Source of the DNA: Priapulus caudatus
Lineage: Eukaryota > Priapulida > Priapulimorpha > Priapulimorphida > Priapulidae
Reading direction: 5' to 3'
Length of the DNA stretch: 64,000 nt
Assembly: GCF_000485595.1 (NCBI RefSeq)
Contig: NW_014577110.1
Location: 215,462 to 279,461 of the forward strand
Shown here: piece by piece, positions 49,219-60,920 of the stretch
Position numbering within the stretch: position 1 is the first letter of the stretch
Layout: every line of letters starts with the position of its first letter
Notes under the pieces: model-generated
Database searches by the model: none
The model's input: the letters and a program-made list of their open reading frames with translations, nothing else
Told to the model about the DNA's origin: nothing
Program-made: the position numbers and the translations under genes

Positions 49219-50218
49219 CCGTGGGAAATTGGATTACTACTACCATGCAATCACGAAAGGTAGTTTACTTGACGCGGTCAATACAAATCAATTGCACACA
49301 AAAGTTTATCCGAAAACGTGTGTGCAAGAATGGGGGCAATTGGATCAATAAATGTGTATGCTATTGCCAGTTCATAGCAGGGGTGCACGTATATTAATCG
49401 TTTCATTAACGCTACTTAGACTAATTTTGTATGTTTAAACTTATGTGTTGTCATTATGACACGATATTCATAAATTTCAACACTGAGCGCTTTTCCTTTC
49501 GTACAGATAGGAATCGCAAGCAGTGAGAGAAAATTTCAGAATGTTGAACACTATTTGTCGCTTTTTTGTACCTCGCTATCCATAATTACACTGAACAACA
49601 TTTGTTGACTGTACGCAAGTGCCAATCTTTCAACTACATGCGCGTATATATGGCTTTGGTAAGATTCAAATTTCGTTTAACAAGTATAGAAGCCAGTACT
49701 GCCTGGTACACTGCCTGATCAATACCGAAAATAATCAGTGGTTACTACGCAGCGGCACGCGCAACTGCCTCGAGACGTGACACTTGAACGACAGGAACTA
49801 CTGTGTAGCAATCCTGAGTGCTTAGCCATGGCTGTCATGGATAATTAGGCGGAAACAGGGGGAACACGTATAATAACCAATCATGCTGGAACTACCATAC
49901 TAAAACTACTGCAGCAGCTAAAATCCTTCAGACACTTTGGCATTCTCAGTTATTCAGTACATTTGTAATGTTAGTGTTGGTGATGATGACATCTTGTTAC
50001 ACACAAATTATACAAATCCCTAGTCCAAGTCAGAGAGCTCACTTTAGTCAATTGGTTGTTCATTCAAACCCTGAACCGAAATTGTAATAAAAGATCTCTG
50101 CAAACCTACTATTTTCTCTCACGTTTTCATTACTAGTAGTTCTGTGCTTATCACACGGAAAGATAGTCCTTGCAAACCTCCTGGATAATTCCTTATCAAA
50201 TTGTCAATATAAATGGCT
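47795..50218. other. Convergent intergenic DNA, mucin-like gene to MFSD11
   Basis: 3' untranslated region of the mucin-like gene, then AT-rich DNA with CA/CG repeats (48500-48575) and a TA tract (49171-49215). No coding exon recognised. Confidence 0.5.
48266..48282 (+). terminator. Two polyadenylation signals of the mucin-like gene
   Basis: AATAAA at 48266-48271 and again at 48277-48282, about 475 bp after the stop codon. They are the best-placed plus-strand hexamers. Confidence 0.55.
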
Positions 50219-50380
50219 TCAGTACTTTGACAGCAAGGCGTATCCTCTGGTGAGATCCAGAGCATTTCGGACTTTGTAGTAATGAAACGTTCCCAGTATT
50301 GCCATGATGACCAGAATAACGAGTTGCACTGGCAGGTACAGAAATCCGCTGTAGTAAAACGCAGCAGCAGCAGCGAGGGA
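50219..50380 (-). CDS. MFSD11: Alternative 3'-terminal exon of MFSD11 (exon 13B)
   Basis: After the acceptor CTCTTGCAG, this phase-0 exon encodes SLAAAAAFYYSGFLYLPVQL, then VILVIMAILGTFHYYKV and a tail ending LLSKY with TGA, 53 residues. It matches exon 13A (SLSAAAAFFYSSELLLEFQL, then LILVIFDFFGTICFF) along its membrane-spanning part and has the same phase. It can therefore replace 13A after exon 12. The extreme C-termini differ completely. The frame is intact and begins exactly at a good splice site, which argues against a decayed duplicate. Confidence 0.75.
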   Translation of the reverse strand, partial: SLAAAAAFYYSGFLYLPVQLVILVIMAILGTFHYYKVRNALDLTRGYALLSKY

Positions 50381-50530
50381 CTGCAAGAGAGGAAATCCTA
50401 TGTTACGACATGGATTTTTCTCACATGAGATATGAAATGTTATTTGGTGCCGTGGAACGGTGAGATTAAGGTAGGCTTCGTGCGTGACCTATATCTAATG
50501 TTACAGTAGACTGCAGACATATATTACTCA

Positions 50531-50799
50531 AGCTCAAGGGGTCGTTGTCGTATCAGGTACTACAGATATGTACCCGAGGTACATATATGTATACACAAAG
50601 TGTACCAGACTTGTACTACAGAAGTGTACCCTAACCCTAACCCAAACCCTAAACATACTTCATATAAAAATATAAACATAATACTAAACAACCTAAAACT
50701 ACCTCCTAATTATATAAAAATATAAACATAATACTAAACAACCTAAAACTACCTCGGGTACATATCTGTAGTACCTGATACGACAACGACCCCATCTGC
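50531..50799 (-). mobile_element. MITE family B (hAT-like), copy 2
   Basis: 269-bp copy inverted relative to 1379-1619, flanked by the perfect 8-bp repeat ATTACTCA (50523-50530 and 50800-50807). Ends AGCTCAAGGGGTCGTTGTCG and CGACAACGACCCCATCTGC. The interior has CCCTAA (telomere-type) units and an internal duplication of about 50 bp (AATATAAACATAATACTAAA). It lies between the two alternative MFSD11 last exons. Confidence 0.85.
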
Positions 50800-50873
50800 A
50801 TTACTCAATGATGATTCAAGCAATTATTATTGACACAGAAGAAAATTTCCTGGTGTTAAATAAACTTGTGCAT

Positions 50874-50879
50874 TTTATT
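50874..50879 (-). terminator. Polyadenylation signal after MFSD11 exon 13A
   Basis: AATAAA on the minus strand about 490 bp after the 13A stop codon and before exon 13B. It would end the 13A form of the transcript. Confidence 0.5.
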
Positions 50880-51371
50880 ATACAGCTCATTATATGTACA
50901 TTCCTCATCAAAGATTATTTAAGCAACATACATTCATTTATACTCCGTAGCTCATGAAACTACTATGAAGAAACAAAATATACACTTTGAATTTATCCCC
51001 ACTTCATCATGCAATCACTAGATATATACCATAAAAACTATATGTGACATCAATATTGACAGCAATTGATTGCACTTCTTCATCAACACGCTAGGTACAA
51101 GAATACAATCACCAATAAACACTTATCAGAGTAATATAGATTCAACAATTCAAATTCTCAATAGTACATGTGCAAATTGTGAAAAGAGCCAGCACAATCC
51201 TATTCATACAGTGGCAACACACAGAGCAATAATTCAATAATTGACACAGTACCATCAAGCCTATTAGTTGCGCATGAGAAATTCATAATCTGCCTGTTTT
51301 GAGTGGCAATCCAAATGTAACTACATAGTTATTTGTGAAGCAGAGGGGCAGTGAATACTTTTACGAATCTG

Positions 51372-54300
51372 CTAGATATCACCAGACACAACGTGATAGC
51401 CAGACTGCTGTGTCGCGACAACTCTCCACTCCACCACGAAGAAGCAGATCGTGCCGAAGAAATCAAAGATGACTAGAATAAGGAGTTGAAACTCTAGCAG
51501 AAGTTCACTCGAGTAGAAGAATGCTGCCGCAGCTGACAAAGACTGAAAACGCAAACACCATTATACTGATGAAGCCAAATGCGCCCTGTGTGCACCAAAG
51601 CAGGAAGAGGATGCATTGTGCAAGAAAAGGATAATTTTGGAATCACGACGGAAAAGACTATTAGCGGCTGTTGTTCTAGCAAGAGCGTTATTGTCTAACC
51701 TACCTGTACGAACTTGAACAGAGCAAATGCCGGGGCGCTGTCTTCAGGAAACATCATGCCTAGGATCGAATATATCTGAAAAATTCAGAGTGAAAATATT
51801 TAAATTGTGGCAACACACTGCACCCTCTTACACATTTAAATATATTGACAACCCATTTATTTGACGACCCAACCTATTTCATTAAGTAAGTTATGCATAT
51901 ATTTTACCAGATAGATTTATGGTGAGACAAGGCAGTATATTATAGTTTCTGCTTTAAAGGCAACAAATTGAGCAACATTTGTATTTAATTACCTGTGTAT
52001 TAAAGCTGCTATCTCCAAGGCCAAGGAGGAAGCTACACACTATTGCAAGGTACAGACTGCAAGAGACAAGCGATGATTTGGCATCAAAACATTTGACATG
52101 TTTTAGCATACTAAAGGTAAGCAGATGTTTTGAGAAAAGGATCTTAGAAGAGCATTAGGTGGCTTTAAAACATTCCATTGATTTATGTAACAGCCATTTG
52201 GTGCTTATTGTGAATTAAGGATATGATTCATCACATATCATTACATACTTTGGTGGAGTGATCACAGACAAAGCTTGTGTGTCCTGAAGAGGAGATTCTC
52301 CAGGCAAATTTATGTAGATGAGGAAGAAACAGATCATGTGGATGACGCATCCAAACATGACTATAGGATCCCTGCCATAACGATTGGTCCTTTTTCCAAA
52401 CAACCCAAAGGTGGCGCCACCTATCAATACAATTCATAGAGCCAAGGAATTAAACACTATCACACGCAACACGGCTCTATATAGATAGATCAGTCGATGA
52501 ACGTACCACTGTTCTAGCTTGGAGTAATCATTCTGAATGATTACTCCAAGGTTCTAGCAACAATATTATTGCAAATTATATAAGAATGCCACTAGATGGC
52601 AGAAATGGGTAGAATGACTTAGTGTGAGCAATCAGGTTTCTGATCATTGGTTTCTATACAATGAATGTTGGTACATGCCAATATAGTTTTTAATTATATT
52701 AGTTAAATATGTAACATACATTACACTACATGATCGAGGATATTTTGGACATCAGTGAACAAAAGTAGGGCAGAAAGTGGCATCTAGTGACACCTTTCGA
52801 AAATTCCTAAATAGCATCATGACTGAAACAGCTGCTGCTGGTATAATGATCTTTCATGTTCATTGTATAGATACGTTCACAATCACACTAATTGGTTAAT
52901 ACTAATTTTAGGTTTTATTACGTACGAAATACAAAAGCAAAAACCCAAAAGCTTGCCATTATTTAGAATTCCCCCGAGAAAAATAACTAAGATCTTAGTC
53001 ATTAGTATTGAAATTTACATAAAATTTGTACACTTACGTAGCAGTTTCCTTGTGATAAATCAACATTTGCATAGAATTTTTTCCTCACGTGCACCAAATA
53101 ACTGTTTCCTTGCGATAATTCAATATTTCGATAGATTTTTTCCCGACCCGCCAGACCTTACCTAGAATTTCACCGATGCCGATGAAAACTCCGGACAGGC
53201 CGAGGAGTTGTTTCGCAGATTCACCGAATTGCAGTGTGTGCCCCACGCTGGTTCCATACACACCGCTGAAGAACGTCAGCTCCAACCCTGCAAAGCAGAC
53301 GTTCAGACAGCGATAAACGCGACGACCGTCTTTACTGCGAGGAATGGTTCGTGTCAGTTACCATCTAATACTAGAGAATAATAATAATCTTATAATAATA
53401 ATAATAATAATAATGATAATCTAATAAAAGACTAACTCGACAAGTGATGCTCTCTCGTCGCTGACACGTGCCCGAATAGGGTCACACCGAGAGCCTAAAA
53501 TACGCCGCATCACGGCTTGTAGTGAATACCCTGAGCTCAGATTTATTCCAGGGTAAAAAATACACTGGAGCAATGAGCGATTCGCTCTTCAAACCTCTGA
53601 AATCCCTCCCGTGAGGCTCAAAATAGCTCCCGTAAAATTTTTGACGAGAGCTATTTTTCCACAGACTTTTGAAAAAAAGCTCCCGTAAAAAGAAAGAAAT
53701 TTTTCCCCTGACTTATTGTCTACATGTATTAAATTGCAGCCGTTACTCTTGTCATCAGTGTGATCCAGAAGAAAGATAACTTAGCTAAACATGTGCACTT
53801 TCCGTGCTTTGGTCATAACTGAATAGCCATACTGTATTATATTCTAGAGTTGAAGGTGCATACACCTACTATATTATTTATTCAACTATACAACTGCACA
53901 TGTAGTTATAAACCGTGAATGCTATCAACAAGCACTTTAGTTGATGCGCTGTAAAGTGAATCAAATGTTTCTCAATCATCCCTAGATGACTCAGCATTCG
54001 CAACTAAATGTTTCTGTAATTATAGTTAAAAAAAACTCACTTCTACTGGTACAAACCTGTGTATGCAAAGCAGACACTTAGAAACAGCATCTCTCTTGTA
54101 CGCAGTAGCTCCAGGGACCGTTCTACAATCAATAAAATATGGATATATAAGCACTTTATACAGCATTGCTTCAGATGTGTCAGATCCACTGTGCATATAT
54201 ATTTATAACTTTTATATGCAAATCAATTGTGTATAACCATTTATCTTGCATGGTCAAAAGACTGTACTTTACCCTTTAATTTGCACCCTTAATAATTCTG

Positions 54301-57300
54301 TGCTAGCATATCAGCTCATCATTTCAAATGCTCTTGCTTACAGAAAACATGAGCCAGACATAGAATCAGAAATGTAATAGTTTAAGTCTAAATGCCATGA
54401 AGCCAAATATCTAGTACAACTTGGGAAACGATCAACTTACTGAGTGCTTGCATGGGTCTGTTTGGTACTGGTCTCCTAAGAAATGAAATCAATATTTACT
54501 CTATTAGTTACCGTAACACTTACTATAATAATAAATAATCATAACAGTGAACAAAATAAAACAAAATAGTTTTAGCTTTCTGACAGACTACACAGCATTA
54601 TGATGCAAAAGCTCAAAATTTTATTCTACAGTAACTCTTATTAAATGTCATTAGCTTTCAATTAATGATAAGATTATTTAATACTGAGATAAATACAAAT
54701 ATTTTGATCTACACATTTTTATTTTATTTTGCAAAATTAATTTTACATGCAATAACACATACCAGAAAAAATGAACAAAAGCATTTTATATTCATTTAAA
54801 AAAAACAGACACCAGTACTTTGAGTTATGCGACGAGAAAACACGAGTGAACTCACGTTGCGTTAATACTGAGCAGGTCTTCATTGTCTATACCTCTCCGG
54901 TTGCGCAGGAGAAGGAGGAGGAGTAGTCCGACACAGCACGTTACCAACAGCACTGTGAAGAGTGTGTTTCTGCTGGAATCATCTATGTGGATCTCCCCGT
55001 GAAACTTGAAGTATGCATACAGGTTTCCAAACAACAGACTGCAAAAAATGATGTCAGAAATGTCAGAAATTATGAGTTAAAATATAAAAAAATGGCACCA
55101 AGGCTGGATAAACACATAGCTGTGTGGTAGCCACTGTCATTCGCTCATCATTGTATATCATTGACACATGATCTTTGAATCTCACATTTCGCCATTAGTT
55201 TATCCTTTGTTGTAATTCACTAGCTAGAACAATGCAAAATAATAGCCCAAATTTACACTAACCAACACAAATAATAATAAATTTTAATACACTACAGTAT
55301 AAAAGGTTTAGATTAGTTTCAAAACGAGAATATAATGTTTACCTGCACTGAAGCAATGCCCAGAATATCCCACTGTTTCTGCTAATTGTTTCACTGTCAG
55401 AGTTGATTGTAAGATAGGAACCTTGAGCAGTCCACAATACTGAAAGAAATTCATGACTGAATGAAATATTGAAACTTATGACAAAATAAAACTGACCTTC
55501 ATGTAAGACTCTATATTTAATTAACACTATGCTTGTCTGTGGGTAGGTCACCATAGCATCTCACACATGTTATGGATATTGCTCCCAATTATCTTCCTTG
55601 CTCTCTCAAAAATCAACAATTACCAGACCTAACTCATGTCGTGGGATTCATCACAAGTTATACACGAAAATCATGTACTGGATTTTCTCGACGTTTCTTT
55701 TCTGTTTCTAAGTATCGATGTATTAAGGCTGAGAGGGTCTATGTCCCCCAAGGTACTGCCGGAACGTACCCTGGTACCATCTAATATGCCGGACCGTACC
55801 TCGCCAACTCCACTAACGAGTCTAGGGAGTCGCCTACGCCTACTCCCTAACCCTAACCATATCAGAGTTACCAGGGTACGTTCCGGTATACCCTGGGGGA
55901 CATAGACCCTATGAGATGTATTAGGTGCATGTCTGTAGATAAAATAATTAATTCATAACAGATTTATAATACTTTACCTGCAGCAGCAATACCGAGAACG
56001 GCAGAACCTCCATATATGGAATAAGTGGATGGCTTTAGAAACAGGCCAATGAAAATACTGAAGAAAACAAACGATCACATTGATTATGTAAATGCCTAGT
56101 GCATTGCTTGAATATTACATTACACTGTAAATTATATGAATACTATTTATTTTAGGTGTAAATCTGTATAATTATTTAGGGAACATCTGTGTTAGAATTC
56201 CAGTGAACGGTGAAACACAATACCACATCACTGAACCACTTTTATCATTAATATAATAACTTATCAATTTGATTCACTATTATCACAAATTTTCAATACA
56301 GCAAGTCAATTCACTCTTTGTAAGTGCGCTTTCAAGTTGAATATTAATTTAGTGACAACTACATGGCGACACAAACTGCAAATGTCTGATGTATGATATA
56401 CATAACATGTAATGCTATATACTCTACATGGGCTAGCACAAAAAATTAGCAATTACACCATAAAAATATTTCTCACCAGTAGACAACGCCGCCAAACACC
56501 ATAGCGTATTTTGGTCCAGTGACACTGATGATGGATGGAGCTGCCCAGTTACTCGCTGCGAACACAGCATACAGGATGGCAAGACTGGAACACAAATACG
56601 CCACACTTTTACTACAATAATGAAAGTGTCAATGACACTGTAGCTCACCTTAGGTGTGATAGAATAGGGAGGGGGATATATAAAGCAAGAGTATATATGG
56701 GAGAACTCCCATTATATAGCATATCTCCCATTATATACTCTTGATAATGATATATGCATAAGTTTTGATGCGAAAATAAATGTTTCCGATCTAAAAGTCT
56801 GAAATCTTGACGAGAAATGGCGCTACGCCTAAATGATCGCCATTTTGGTTTTCGAATATCGCACAAATAAAAACAATAAAATATTTCAGTCAAATTACTG
56901 TAACGAAGAATCTAAAACACAATATTACACGTATATAGGTATGAATCCAATAGCTCACCTTGACGATGTCAAGGCGAGCTAAAAATAGACACAACACTAG
57001 ACTGATAACAAGCAAATTGTCGAGTCAACAGTCTTTGATCAAATGACATATCAAATCATATATCATATCATATCAAAAACATCATATCAAATCAAAACGC
57101 AGTTTACCTTACATATCCATCGACACCTGTACCCTCTAACACGGTTTTCTGAAACAATGTATAAAATACAATTATAACTTAAATAAATCCGCGGTGTGAC
57201 AGTAGCCTGAAACTCAGGTTCTACATTTGTGTTGTGACACCATCCCAGGCCCTAATGCGCCAGCCTGACAGAGAGGGGGGCACAGGCTTGACTAAATGTA

Positions 57301-58664
57301 TATGTCCGTGTTTGTCATTACTGTGCAAAGGCAGTAGCGCCATGACATTTATTACAGAGACCAACTAATTGCGAAGTTAATCCATTTTTTACCCCACCAT
57401 TTTACTCCTTACTCAAGCCCAGCCACTTCTTCAGGAAATTGTTGGAGGATTTGATGGTGGTCAACAAGTTGAAGTGCCATAGTTTCTTAGGTAAGTTGTT
57501 TGCAGTCTAACACACAATTAACCTGGTTTGTGCTGCTATCATTGATGTCACATGGATGGAGGGGCTCAATTCTAAATAATGGGCCAAAAATGATTTAGCT
57601 ATTTCTGACTAATATAGTAATTAATAGTTTATATGATTATTGTCCTATATAGAATATATATACATTAGGGGGCTTGGGTTAGGGTTACGGTTAGTCAGAA
57701 ATAGCTAAACGAGCCAGGTCAAACAGAGGTCAGGGAGACATAGACCCTACGAGCTCAACTGACGTGTACTGTAGCCGGGTATTCTTCTGATAAACTCACT
57801 GGCAACCGAATCAAGTGCGCCCTCCCGCCACCGCATTGATAGGCTTTGCGATACCGGTAGTACAGTAATAAAGATATAGCTGTGTAACTTTAATGACTTC
57901 TCTATATTAACGTTATCATGGATATGCGTCGAGCGCGAGCGTAGTGGTGGTGGTGGGTGGAGGGTGGGGGGAGGGGCGAGGGGAGGATGGGGGGGAGGGG
58001 TGGGTGGAGGGGGCTCTAATGGCAAAAGCAGTTCAGTCCTTTGTTAACAGTCAACAAATCCATGTTTAACCCTCCTCTTGAGGGTCAAAAGGTTATCAGA
58101 CACTTACTCTTCGCACGTCAGCGGAAAGTAGATTTAACAGTCCTTCAAATAAAGTGATAAAAATGGTAGGTCAGCGCTGAAACAAAAAAGTTTTGCACTC
58201 GGTCCGTTAGACCATGTCCTCAAAAAATGTCTGATATCTGACCTTTCCCCCACTGCCCTTTTACCTCCAATTTCGCGCTGGTGACGGTCCTGGTGGTGGT
58301 GATTCCTCTCCATCACACTATACATCCAATATTAAGAGCGTAGGTCAAGCTGTTGAGATTTGTACCGCAATTCCGTATTTCCTCCTATACCTTAAGTTAA
58401 GGGGGAAATATTCCCCCATTAACACATCTTGACCTTTGACCCTTGACCCCCCAAATTCGACATCCCGAGTCCGTCTCGCTAATTCTTCAGACTCAAACAG
58501 ACTATTTGGGTAAACTTACTGATGTGTGCGAATTTAGTAATAAATACATATAATGGCTGAACTGCAATACGCACCTCTACCATAGTACATGTTTGAAATG
58601 CTGTAAATATTAGCATAAACGCAAATCCAAGAAGAACAACATTCAGAGTTTTGTTTTCCATCAT
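51372..58664 (-). CDS. MFSD11: UNC93-like protein MFSD11
   Basis: MFSD11 is a multi-pass membrane protein of the major facilitator superfamily (UNC93 branch); its substrate is not established. Thirteen exons: 58664-58575, 57148-57108, 56584-56477, 56057-55978, 55439-55343, 55038-54856, 54475-54441, 54122-54057, 53287-53162, 52420-52249, 52056-51993, 51775-51704 and 51542-51372. All phases join, giving 434 residues (human about 449). Landmarks in order: MLIFTAFQTC, LYAVFAASNWAAPSI, VLWTAQGSYLTINSD, SRNSGIFWALLQC, LLFGNLYAYFKFHG, GLELTFFSGVYGTSVG, LSGVFIGIGEILG, NRYGRDPIVMFGC, CSFLLGLGDSSFNTQ, EDSAPAFALFKFVQ and a last helix ending FFVVEW. The start is the first of two adjacent ATG codons. A second terminal exon lies at 50380-50219. 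MITE copy 55726-55915 sits in the intron between exons 4 and 5. Confidence 0.95.
52511..52558. mobile_element. Minimal palindromic insertion with 8-bp duplication
   Basis: GTTCTAGC (52511-52518) is repeated at 52551-52558. Between them is a 32-bp near-perfect hairpin, TTGGAGTAATCATT then CTG then AATGATTACTCCAAG. It resembles an internally deleted hAT-like element. It is in the MFSD11 intron between exons 9 and 10. Confidence 0.6.
55726..55915 (-). mobile_element. MITE family A, copy 3
   Basis: 190-bp element flanked by the perfect 8-bp repeat ATGTATTA (55718-55725 and 55916-55923). Its inverted ends are GCTGAGAGGGTCTATGTCCC and GGGACATAGACCCTATGAG. The interior is the reverse complement of the 4113-4341 copy, including CCCTAACCCTAACC. 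It lies in MFSD11 intron 4. The duplication gives exact boundaries for the family. Confidence 0.85.
56686..56743. repeat. Imperfect palindrome in MFSD11 intron 2
   Basis: CAAGAGTATATATGGGAGA is nearly complementary to TCTCCCATTATATACTCTTG, with a further ACTCCCATTATATAG copy in the loop. It lies between the exons ending 57108 and starting 56584. Confidence 0.6.
57588..57752. repeat. Palindromic repeat related to MITE family A
   Basis: TTAGCTATTTCTGACTAA near 57597 pairs with TTAGTCAGAAATAGCTAAA near 57689. The segment then continues GGTTAGGGTTACGG and ends GGGAGACATAGACCCTACGAG, which is the terminal motif of family A. It looks like a rearranged or nested copy in MFSD11 intron 1. Confidence 0.5.
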
Positions 58665-59370
58665 TATCACGGCCACGTACGTCCGAAAGGTGGCGTATTT
58701 GTTCCCGTTAATTTAGATGGTCACACTATCGCTTTACTATATTATTCTTTAACCTATTGCAAGGAAAAGTGTCTCATCTACTGCCGGCTCGGCAGTGGTC
58801 GAGGTTTGAGCAGTAACTTCATCGTGTTATTGTAAGTTTTACGTATAAAATACTTAATATTTGTAGATACCATCTAAAACCAAACATTATTGTAAAACAA
58901 TTTGTATACGGTCTTCGATGTCATAGCTTTTCCCACACCCATCACACTGAATAATCGCTGGCTTAGACGATTGGAGTTAGGTTCAACTTCAACTTGTACT
59001 TGTTGCATTAATGATTAAACATGCATTTGCTAATGGAGCACGTCGTACTCAGTCAAATCTAAAAACACCCGACAACAAATAATATTCTTGCAGACAAAGA
59101 ACATGGATTCAGAAGCCAACTCTCCTGCAAACCCAAACTGATTTTATGTCTCCCAAACCAATGGCAATTAATGCACATTGTGGGCAAAATCGACGAATCC
59201 CCAAAGACAAGTTGATGTATTACTTTTCAACTTCAGCAAAACATTTGACATTGTAGCCAAATGCAAACTTCTCATAAAATTGGAATATTATAGAATTAAA
59301 GAACACCTTCAGGTGGGCTAGATCCGTTCTAGCGAACAGTTCCCAGGTAGTATCTGTACAAGGCCGTATC

Positions 59371-59975
59371 CGGACAACTACCCCCTGGACAACTATACCC
59401 TCTGGACAACTAGCCCAAGACAATTAACTACCCCCCGGACAACTACCACCCGGACAATTACCCCCCTAGGACAACTACTCCCCTGGACAACTAGCCCAAG
59501 ACAATTAACTACCCCCCGGACAACTACCACCCGGACAATTACCCCCCTAGGACAACTACCACCCGAACAACTGCGACCCGGACAACTACCCCCTAGGACA
59601 ACTACTACCTGCATGGACAACTAGCCCAAGACAATTAATTACCCCCCGGACAACTACCACCCGGACAATTACCCCCTTAAGACAACTACCCCCCTGGACA
59701 ACTAGCCCAAGACAATTAACTACCCCATGGACAACTACCACCCGGACAATTAATTACCCCCCTAGGACAACTACCACCCGAACAACTGCGACCCGGACAA
59801 CTACCTCCCTAGGACAATTAACTACCACCCGGACGGTTACCCCCCTAGGACAACTACTACCTGGACAACTACCACCCAGACGGTTACCCCCCTAGGACAT
59901 GCAATTACCACCCGGACAAGTACCACCCGCACAATTTAACCCGCGCAACTACCACGCAGACAAGTACCCCCCCCC
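59371..59975 (+). repeat. Degenerate GGACAACTACCCCC minisatellite
   Basis: About 600 bp of 14-17-bp units of the form GGACAACTACCACCC, GGACAATTACCCCCCTA and GGACAACTAGCCCAAG, with higher-order groupings such as the recurring CTAGCCCAAGACAATTAA. Strong strand asymmetry: C- and A-rich on the plus strand. Confidence 0.9.
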
Positions 59976-60340
59976 TCCATACAGTAATGATGGCCCATCT
60001 ACACTACACATCGGACTTTTACCAACTTCATGATTATCGTCCCAGGGTCATTACCCATTTACACTTACCCACCATGCTGTTACTACCAGCTAGAGGAGGA
60101 CGGATTTTTCTTTTAAAAAGTTCTTGCCAGAAAAGTTAACTGAAGAAAAAAAAGTTGCTATATAATTAATGGATTAATGACGTACTTTAAGTTTTCATAA
60201 ACATTCTAAATTTCGTATTAGATATTTTTATAGATCTTTCTCTAGTGTGAAATTTCACAAATTTCCAATTATCTCCCAAAATGACCCTTGAAAATATTAA
60301 AAAATTATTGTTTCAATTGGAAATGAATGAAAATTAGGGT

Positions 60341-60523
60341 AGTACTTGTCCGTAATGGTAATTGTCCAGGTGGTAATTGCTCCTTTGGTAATTGTCCAGG
60401 TGGTAAATGCCTGGGTGGTAATTGTCCTAGGGGGCTAATTGTCCTAGGTGGCAGTTGTCCTGGTGGTAGTTGTCCTGGGGTGGTAGTTGTCTGGGGGGTA
60501 GTTGTCCAGGGGGTAATTATCCT
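60341..60523 (-). repeat. Opposed copy of the same minisatellite
   Basis: Units such as GGTGGTAATTGTCC and GGGGGTAGTTGTCCAGG are the reverse complement of the array at 59371-59975. The two arrays flank about 365 bp of ordinary AT-rich DNA. Confidence 0.9.
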
Positions 60524-60920
60524 AGAATCGTACAAGGCACCTACAGTTAGTCAATAGAGGTAACGTCTGAAATGGGCGAGGCAATGTACCCCATCATTAC
60601 CTAGCAAAAACCCCTGCATATCTAGTAGGTTCCACCGTGCCAGGTGGTGTATCCTCATGCACCTCCAAGATTGTGAAATCGCAGAAGACAATCACTGCAT
60701 GATATAGTGCATGTATGTCAAGTAAGTGGCTATATATATATTGCCGACTACAAATTATACTGTGCAGCCTATCGTATGAAACTTGCTTGCAGTGAATTGT
60801 GAAGGAGATTATGTAATTAACCTTTGATGGTATATACCCTTGAGTTTTCCGTAACAGTAATTATGTATGTGGTACATCAGTTTACAGCACTACATGGTTT
60901 GACAGGTGAATCATGCTGTG

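Larger units (their letters stand above)
58676..60920. other. Divergent intergenic DNA, MFSD11 to MIPEP
   Basis: About 2.2 kb between head-to-head genes, so both promoters must lie here. It is dominated by two opposed minisatellite arrays (59371-59975 and 60341-60523). No coding exon recognised; the open frames are repeat-derived. I see no clear TATA box for either gene. Confidence 0.5.
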
